Below, one piece after another: positions 59,139-64,000 of a stretch of DNA of 64,000 nucleotides. The DNA is taken from positions 496,001-560,000 of the forward strand of contig NZ_LKAJ02000001.1 in NCBI RefSeq assembly GCF_001431295.2, written 5' to 3'. The DNA comes from Candidatus Berkiella aquae. GTDB taxonomy: Bacteria; Pseudomonadota; Gammaproteobacteria; Berkiellales; Berkiellaceae. The position numbers were made by a program, and so were the translations under genes. The notes beneath the pieces were generated by a model. That model was given only the letters and a program-made list of their open reading frames with translations, was not told the origin of the DNA and did no database searches. Position 1 is the first letter of the stretch. Every line of letters begins with the position of its first letter.

Positions 59139-59731
59139 TAGGCTGTTTTAGAACGACATTTTAGTTTCATCAGAATAAATCCTAAAAGTAAACCAGCAAT
59201 AGCGCCAATGCCTGCAAAGAGAAAAAGCTGTTTTTTGGCAGCATCAAGCACCGGATTATCTAGGATATTACCGGAAAAATGGATTTTCATTAATTTCCAC
59301 TGATTATTTTCTTTATGAACAACGGCGGTCCAGCGAGTTTGAATCGTTCTAACATCGCCATCAGAAAAGGTGAAGGTTTGATCGGCTGTGCCGTCGACCA
59401 CACCCACGTCGGTGCTAGGAAAGTAGGTTTTATCATCGGCAACGGCTTTGATAGAGATGCTTTTTAATTTAGCATGCTCTCCTTTAAACATTTTATCCCA
59501 ATAAGCTTTAAAATCATCAAGGGAGGTAAATTTACTATTATCAATAGTGATAATGGTAAATTTTTCATCAAGGTAAGGGCGAATAGCTTCGAAATTATTT
59601 TCGTTTAGCGCGCTAGAAGATTTGGTAAGTAACTCACGTAATGCTTCATGATCTGCTTCAGTTTGTGAGTAACTAACTGAGGAAAAACAAGTTATAAACA
59701 AACAAATAAAAGGAACAATAAACTTTTTCAT
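59138..59731 (-). CDS. Secreted NTF2-like (DUF4440-type) protein
   Basis: Protein of 197 residues with a signal peptide (cut near VSYSQ, residue 22), an NTF2-like domain (ALRELLTKSSSALNENNFEA, TRWTAVVHKENNQWKLMKIH) and a C-terminal membrane helix (LFLFAGIGAIAGLLLGFILM) ending in a basic tail. It would face the periplasm. First gene of the minus-strand operon, joined to the next by a TAATG overlap. A perfect TATAAT (minus strand 59775-59770) may be its -10 box. Role unknown, perhaps substrate binding. Confidence 0.8.
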   Translation of the reverse strand: MKKFIVPFICLFITCFSSVSYSQTEADHEALRELLTKSSSALNENNFEAIRPYLDEKFTIITIDNSKFTSLDDFKAYWDKMFKGEHAKLKSISIKAVADDKTYFPSTDVGVVDGTADQTFTFSDGDVRTIQTRWTAVVHKENNQWKLMKIHFSGNILDNPVLDAAKKQLFLFAGIGAIAGLLLGFILMKLKCRSKTA

Positions 59732-59849
59732 AGTGATTCAACCTTTCCTTTTGATGCGGCGATAGACCCATTATATTTTAAGATACGAATTCTGCGTGTT
59801 ATATTCATTCGATGTTTTGCACAGTCTTCAAGCAATAGCAAAGTTAACG

Positions 59850-60920
59850 ATGTATTTTATCCCTGAACAACTCAATATACAAACACAACAATTAAGAGAG
59901 CATACTGTCTTTAATAACTGGGACGTTATGACTGAAGGTTGGTATATAGCGCTTAAAAGTAGTGATTTGAAGAAAGCAACGGCCAAATCATGCTTGCTTG
60001 GCAAGCAACGTATTGTTTTTTTTCGTGGAGATTCTGGGAGTGTTTATGCTTTAGATGCATTTTGTCCACATATGGGAGTTGACTTAGGGCTTGGGAATGT
60101 TATTGGTGAAAACATTCAATGCTTATTTCATCATTGGCAATTTAACGAAAACGGCCAATGTGTTGATATCCCTTGCCAAGAAGAAGTTCCTAGCAATGTA
60201 TGTTTAGCGCATTATGCGGTTACTGAAAAATATGGTTATATTTGGATTTGGCCAGATCAAAGTTCAAAAGCGAAAGTGCTTGAAATCCCAGAATTAGAAG
60301 ATAAAGCAATCTTCTTTAAACACGATGAAGCTTATTTTCGAGGGTGTCATTTTCATATTACGATGGTCAATGGCATTGATGCTCAACATTTGCGCACGGT
60401 TCATGATCTCGCTGTTAATATGCAAGCAAGTCTATGCGAGCCGCAGCCTCACCATTTAGAGATTTCAATGCGCGGTGAATTTCCTCAAGGTAATAAGCGG
60501 GCTCAATGGATGAGAAAATTATTTGGTGGGCAATATGCTTATCGTATGATTTATGCATACGGTACGATAGGTGCATTGACAATGATGCAAAATGTTAAAT
60601 TATTCGGCAAGTGGAATTTGCCAATGTTACACATGCTTTACGCTTATTTGCCTTTAAAAGAAAAACGCTCAAAAGTGGTGCCCATTTATGTGACACAAAA
60701 GCGCAAAGGAGTATTGGGGTGGATAATAAGTCATTTTCTTTTATGGTTGACACAAAGATTATTTTATTTTCTCAAAGAAGAAGATGGGATGATATATGAA
60801 AATATTCGGTTTAATACCAACAGTTTGCTAAAAATTGACCAACCCATTGCTAAGTATATTGCTTATATAAACCGTTTAAAACCTTCAAAATGGTCAGCTA
60901 GGGATATTGGTAAGCCCTAG
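59850..60920 (+). CDS. Rieske non-heme iron oxygenase (3)
   Basis: Protein of 356 residues with Rieske ligands C72-x-H74 (CPHMGVDL) and C91-x2-H94 (CLFHHW) and the catalytic [15 protein letters not shown] motif. The start is uncertain: a GTG at 59796 adds 18 residues, but the ATG at 59850 gives a length like its two relatives. It is transcribed away from the minus-strand operon and ends four bases into the convergent sensor kinase gene. Probably a paralogue of oxygenase 2. Confidence 0.87.
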   Translation: MYFIPEQLNIQTQQLREHTVFNNWDVMTEGWYIALKSSDLKKATAKSCLLGKQRIVFFRGDSGSVYALDAFCPHMGVDLGLGNVIGENIQCLFHHWQFNENGQCVDIPCQEEVPSNVCLAHYAVTEKYGYIWIWPDQSSKAKVLEIPELEDKAIFFKHDEAYFRGCHFHITMVNGIDAQHLRTVHDLAVNMQASLCEPQPHHLEISMRGEFPQGNKRAQWMRKLFGGQYAYRMIYAYGTIGALTMMQNVKLFGKWNLPMLHMLYAYLPLKEKRSKVVPIYVTQKRKGVLGWIISHFLLWLTQRLFYFLKEEDGMIYENIRFNTNSLLKIDQPIAKYIAYINRLKPSKWSARDIGKP

Positions 60921-63301
60921 CCTTTTGCTGATTGTTGTGAGCTAGTAGCTTTGTTCGCTTTAATCAGATCAGCGTATTTATGTAAAATCTTTGCTAATGA
61001 AGCGGCTTTAATGGGTTTGGTAATATAGTCGGTCATCCCTGCATTAATGCAGGCTTCTTTATCACCTTTCATGGCATTGGCCGTGAGCGCAATAATAGGA
61101 ATATTGGCCTTACTACTATCTTGGCGTAATATACGTGTTGCTTCATATCCATCCATTTCTGGCATTTGACAGTCCATAAAAACAATATCGAATTGTAAAA
61201 TATGAATAGCTTCCAAGGCTTCTTTCCCATTGTTGGCGCCATGCACTGTGAAACCCATTTGCTGCAATATTTTAATAGACACTTGTTGGCTAATTAAGTT
61301 GTCATCAACCACTAAAATTTGAATATCTTTAGCATTTTCAAAAGGAATAATTTCAGTAGGGGTTGATAGCTTTGCGGCACTGGCGGCTGTTTCTTCACCA
61401 AGAACTCGAAGGAGACTATGATAAATTTCCGCTTCTTTTAATGGGATCTGGAAAATGTCACTTTTTTCTAAACTAAAATACTCTTTAAAATAAGTAGCAT
61501 TAGATTCGTATGTAATAAAAATAATAGGTGTTTGTGCTGCAAGATAATTATTTCTAGCTTGTGCAAAAAAATCAGGATTAATCATTTTTTGATTAACAAT
61601 TAAGATATCGATAGGAGCTTGGGTATCATAAGCTTGTTTTAACGCAGAGAATGTTAATTCTTGTTTTTTGGTAAAAATGGCGTTGCATTCAAATTTAGGT
61701 AAAATATTTTTTAAAACTTCAAGATTAACGACATCATCTTCTAAAACCAACAGACGCTTGTTTTTTAGTGCTTGAGAGTATGATGCTACATTTTCACCTT
61801 CCTTTTTGCAAGATAGGGTAAACCAAAAAGAAGACCCCGCACCCATTTCACTTTCTACGCCTATTTCCCCACCCATTAATTCGGCGAGTTTTTTTGAGAT
61901 AGCCAATCCAAGCCCTGTACCACCAAAATGACGTGTTGTTGAAGCATCGACTTGACTGAATGCCTTAAATAAGCGATCAAGCTTATTAGTAGGGATCCCC
62001 ATTCCGCTATCTTCAACATTCAATTTTATCATTACATTGTCAGCGCTTTCAGATAAAGTTGAAATCGTAATTTTAATAAATCCTTGTTGAGTAAATTTAA
62101 TTGCGTTACCGACTAAATTGAGTAGTATTTGTCTTATACGACTAGGATCACCTAGTAACTTCTCTGGAATGTTTTTATCAACAACACAACCCAAGCTAAG
62201 GTTTTTATCTTTTACCCGGTATACTAGTAAATCCATTACTTCTTCAGCGACTTGTCTGATATTTAATGGGATCTCTTCTACTTCTAGCTTGCCAGATTCA
62301 ATTTTTGATAGATCCAGAATATCATTAATAAGATTTAGTAAAGATTCTGCTGAAAGCTGCATAATTTCAACATATTGTCGTTGCTCATGATCAAGTTGAG
62401 TATTTTTCAATAAGCTCGCTGTGCCAATTAATCCATTCATAGGAGTACGAATTTCATGCGATACGTTAGCTAAAAATCGTGATTTGGCAAGATTAGCTTC
62501 TTCGGCAATGGACATTGCTTTTTCAAGTTCTTTTGTTCTGTCTTTGACTTTTTTGTCTAACTCAATCGTTGCCTCTTCTAATTGAGTATTCGTTTGTTGT
62601 AAATTTCTAAACATAATTTTGAGCGATTGATTTAATATGCCAAACTCTTTATTAGTCGGTTTGGGGAAGGTAACATCTTTATTTCCTGAACTGATATTAT
62701 TGGTCAAGCGAATGAGATCAATAATAGGATTGGTAAAATGGTTTGATAATATTCTGGCTAAAATAAGGCCAATGGATAAGCACACGCCAAGAATAAATAA
62801 GTTACTAAATAAAGTAGTTCTTAAGCGTTGATAATGTTTATCCAGAGAAAATTGAATATAAAGATAGCCAATGGTTTTGCCATCATTTTTAAGTGGGCCA
62901 CCTGCAACCATTAATCTTTCACCAACGAAAGTATTAAGCCCTGTAGATTTTAAAAGTTGCTCCATAAATGGCTTAAAGAATTGCTCATTTTGTTGGTTGT
63001 AAGAGGGGGAAAGTTCGGCAATAATTTGGCCTTGTGTATTTAAAATAACAGTGTCTTGAATATCAGGATTGACCTTCAAATTTTGTAATTGCTTAATTAC
63101 CTCACTGATATTATCTTTACTAATTTCTTCGATAAGAGGCGCTTCTATCATTCGCGCGACGCGATTGGCTTCATGTTGATAAGCTTCTAATGATTCTTTT
63201 CTTTCATTCAGGTATGAAGCAATAGTAATAGTGATAGCGACCAAAAAAATGATGGCGCTTGAAAATAAAACTAATTTATCGCGAATACTGAGTAATGTCA
63301 T
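60917..63301 (-). CDS. Hybrid sensor histidine kinase
   Basis: Protein of about 794 residues: membrane helices near 10-30 and 165-188 flanking a periplasmic sensor, HAMP, HisKA with H282 ([12 protein letters not shown]), HATPase ([27 protein letters not shown]), a degenerate receiver (LLVLEDD kept, but Asn in the phosphoacceptor position, [10 protein letters not shown]) and an intact receiver ([14 protein letters not shown]). No Hpt domain is present, so phosphate must pass to a separate protein. The ATG at 63301 is preferred; a TTG at 63358 is possible. It does not match BarA/LetS in the sensor part. Confidence 0.88.
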   Translation of the reverse strand: MTLLSIRDKLVLFSSAIIFLVAITITIASYLNERKESLEAYQHEANRVARMIEAPLIEEISKDNISEVIKQLQNLKVNPDIQDTVILNTQGQIIAELSPSYNQQNEQFFKPFMEQLLKSTGLNTFVGERLMVAGGPLKNDGKTIGYLYIQFSLDKHYQRLRTTLFSNLFILGVCLSIGLILARILSNHFTNPIIDLIRLTNNISSGNKDVTFPKPTNKEFGILNQSLKIMFRNLQQTNTQLEEATIELDKKVKDRTKELEKAMSIAEEANLAKSRFLANVSHEIRTPMNGLIGTASLLKNTQLDHEQRQYVEIMQLSAESLLNLINDILDLSKIESGKLEVEEIPLNIRQVAEEVMDLLVYRVKDKNLSLGCVVDKNIPEKLLGDPSRIRQILLNLVGNAIKFTQQGFIKITISTLSESADNVMIKLNVEDSGMGIPTNKLDRLFKAFSQVDASTTRHFGGTGLGLAISKKLAELMGGEIGVESEMGAGSSFWFTLSCKKEGENVASYSQALKNKRLLVLEDDVVNLEVLKNILPKFECNAIFTKKQELTFSALKQAYDTQAPIDILIVNQKMINPDFFAQARNNYLAAQTPIIFITYESNATYFKEYFSLEKSDIFQIPLKEAEIYHSLLRVLGEETAASAAKLSTPTEIIPFENAKDIQILVVDDNLISQQVSIKILQQMGFTVHGANNGKEALEAIHILQFDIVFMDCQMPEMDGYEATRILRQDSSKANIPIIALTANAMKGDKEACINAGMTDYITKPIKAASLAKILHKYADLIKANKATSSQQSAKG

Positions 63302-63404
63302 ATAACGGATAAACGTATTATAAGGAATATTCTCAATATATCGAAAATTAACTCCCAATCCTTGAGGGCGATCAGGTGTTTGAACAGTACAAAAAAAGTA
63401 AATG

Positions 63405-63896
63405 TTAGATTGTGGGGATCTTCACAATAGTAGGAGAGTGTTCAATTAATACGAAAAATTGGAGAAAGGAATGAATTGGCATGGATAAGGTCCTATCGTT
63501 TCTCATTGGGTGAAAATTAGTCAAATCATCTTCCGCTAAATCTTCATCGAGAAAAAAGCTGACTTCATGATTTTCATCGAACAATAAACCATAAGGGGTC
63601 ACAGAACCTGGGGTTAATTTTAACTTGGCAAGTAATTCTTCTGGTTTACCAAAAGATAATCGCCCTTTATTTAAAAGCAGTGATAATGCTTTAAGATCAA
63701 CGCGTTTTTCTTCTCGTAGACTCACTAATATAAAGTTTTTTTTATGATCTTTTAAAAAAAGTGATTTACAGTGAGGTCCGGGGATAATTTCATGCAGATG
63801 TAACCCTTCTTCTACGGTAAAGATGGGTTCATGTTCATGAATTTTAAAAGGCAGTTGATGCTGGTTTAAAAATTGAATGAGGGTTTGGTCGAGCAT
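63405..63896 (-). CDS. ProXp-ala/YbaK-type aminoacyl-tRNA deacylase
   Basis: Protein of 163 residues of the prolyl-tRNA-synthetase-associated editing family. [18 protein letters not shown] contains the conserved lysine, followed by [14 protein letters not shown] and [13 protein letters not shown], the arrangement typical of the ProXp-ala (PrdX) branch that hydrolyses Ala-tRNA(Pro). It stands alone, without proS. Confidence 0.88.
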   Translation of the reverse strand: MLDQTLIQFLNQHQLPFKIHEHEPIFTVEEGLHLHEIIPGPHCKSLFLKDHKKNFILVSLREEKRVDLKALSLLLNKGRLSFGKPEELLAKLKLTPGSVTPYGLLFDENHEVSFFLDEDLAEDDLTNFHPMRNDRTLSMPIHSFLQFFVLIEHSPTIVKIPTI

Positions 63897-63968
63897 AGTG
63901 AGTTCTCAATTATACTAGCTTGTTGTTTGGGCAATTAAGATAAAAATCCCCCGCTCGCTTAAAAGCTC

Positions 63969-63997
63969 GCTGCCCCCTTTTATTCAAAGGGGGCAGC
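63969..63997. repeat. GC-rich inverted repeat at the window end
   Basis: GCTGCCCCCTTT (63969-63980) and AAAGGGGGCAGC (63986-63997) form a perfect 12-bp inverted repeat around TATTC, with GCTCG copies on both sides. Its GC content stands out. It may be a terminator for the gene entering from the right or one copy of an interspersed palindromic repeat; the window ends before this can be decided. Confidence 0.6.
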
Positions 63998-64000
63998 TCG

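Noticed and set aside
1-64000. CRISPR arrays, rRNA or tRNA genes, insertion sequences
   Set aside because: No regularly spaced repeats, no tRNA cloverleaf or rRNA segments and no transposase frames were seen by reading; short tRNAs could still be missed without a covariance search.

Overview
The window comes from a moderately AT-rich gammaproteobacterium. The rpoB/rpoC, str, S10, spc and alpha gene order is gammaproteobacterial. The accessory half holds an ankyrin protein, a eukaryote-type kinase, proteins with nuclear-localisation-like tracts and a short peptide resembling host eIF4G. This suggests a host-associated, probably amoeba- or protist-dwelling member of the Legionellales (Legionella/Coxiella/Berkiella type). 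That placement is inferred from gene content, not from a phylogeny.

Layout. 1-8.6 kb: the end of rplL, an attenuator hairpin, rpoB and rpoC. 8.6-25.8 kb: rpsL-rpsG-fusA with a strong promoter, then the S10, spc and alpha operons to rplQ and its terminator. No tuf gene lies between fusA and rpsJ, and rpmJ (42 codons) sits after secY. 25.8-28.3 kb: an unknown protein, a membrane-anchored Ser/Thr-kinase-like protein and a 60-residue peptide with an eIF4E-binding motif. 28.3-34.8 kb: uvrA, an MFS exporter, ssb, an aldo/keto reductase and a LuxR-type regulator. 35.0-40.4 kb: four small peptides with double-glycine-type leaders, around a 955-residue ankyrin protein and a small membrane protein. 40.5-43.6 kb: a copper-type operon (leader peptide, Met/His-rich secreted protein, TolC-family lipoprotein, Tat-exported multicopper oxidase). 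43.6-47.4 kb: a PlsC-like acyltransferase, two unknown proteins (one with basic nuclear-localisation-like tracts) and radA.

47.4-60.9 kb is the largest unexplained unit. Six tightly coupled plus-strand genes converge on seven coupled minus-strand genes, and one further Rieske gene diverges from them. Together they encode a sterol-desaturase-type hydroxylase, an AurF-like diiron oxygenase, a 2Fe-2S ferredoxin, three Rieske oxygenases, a left-handed beta-helix protein, a GH3-type adenylating enzyme, a ferritin-like diiron protein, a short-chain dehydrogenase, a GNAT-like protein, a PAP2 phosphatase, an amidohydrolase fused to a membrane Mpo1-like domain, and a secreted NTF2-like protein. The likely logic is synthesis of a multiply oxidised lipid or lipid-amide: hydroxylases and oxygenases fed by one ferredoxin, carboxylate activation by GH3, acyl transfer, dephosphorylation, and amide hydrolysis for recycling or tailoring. 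The product is unknown. The window ends with a hybrid sensor kinase and a ProXp-ala/YbaK-type tRNA-editing protein.

The two observations most worth following are the eIF4G-like peptide at 28080-28262 (minus strand) and the 14-gene oxygenase-rich cluster.
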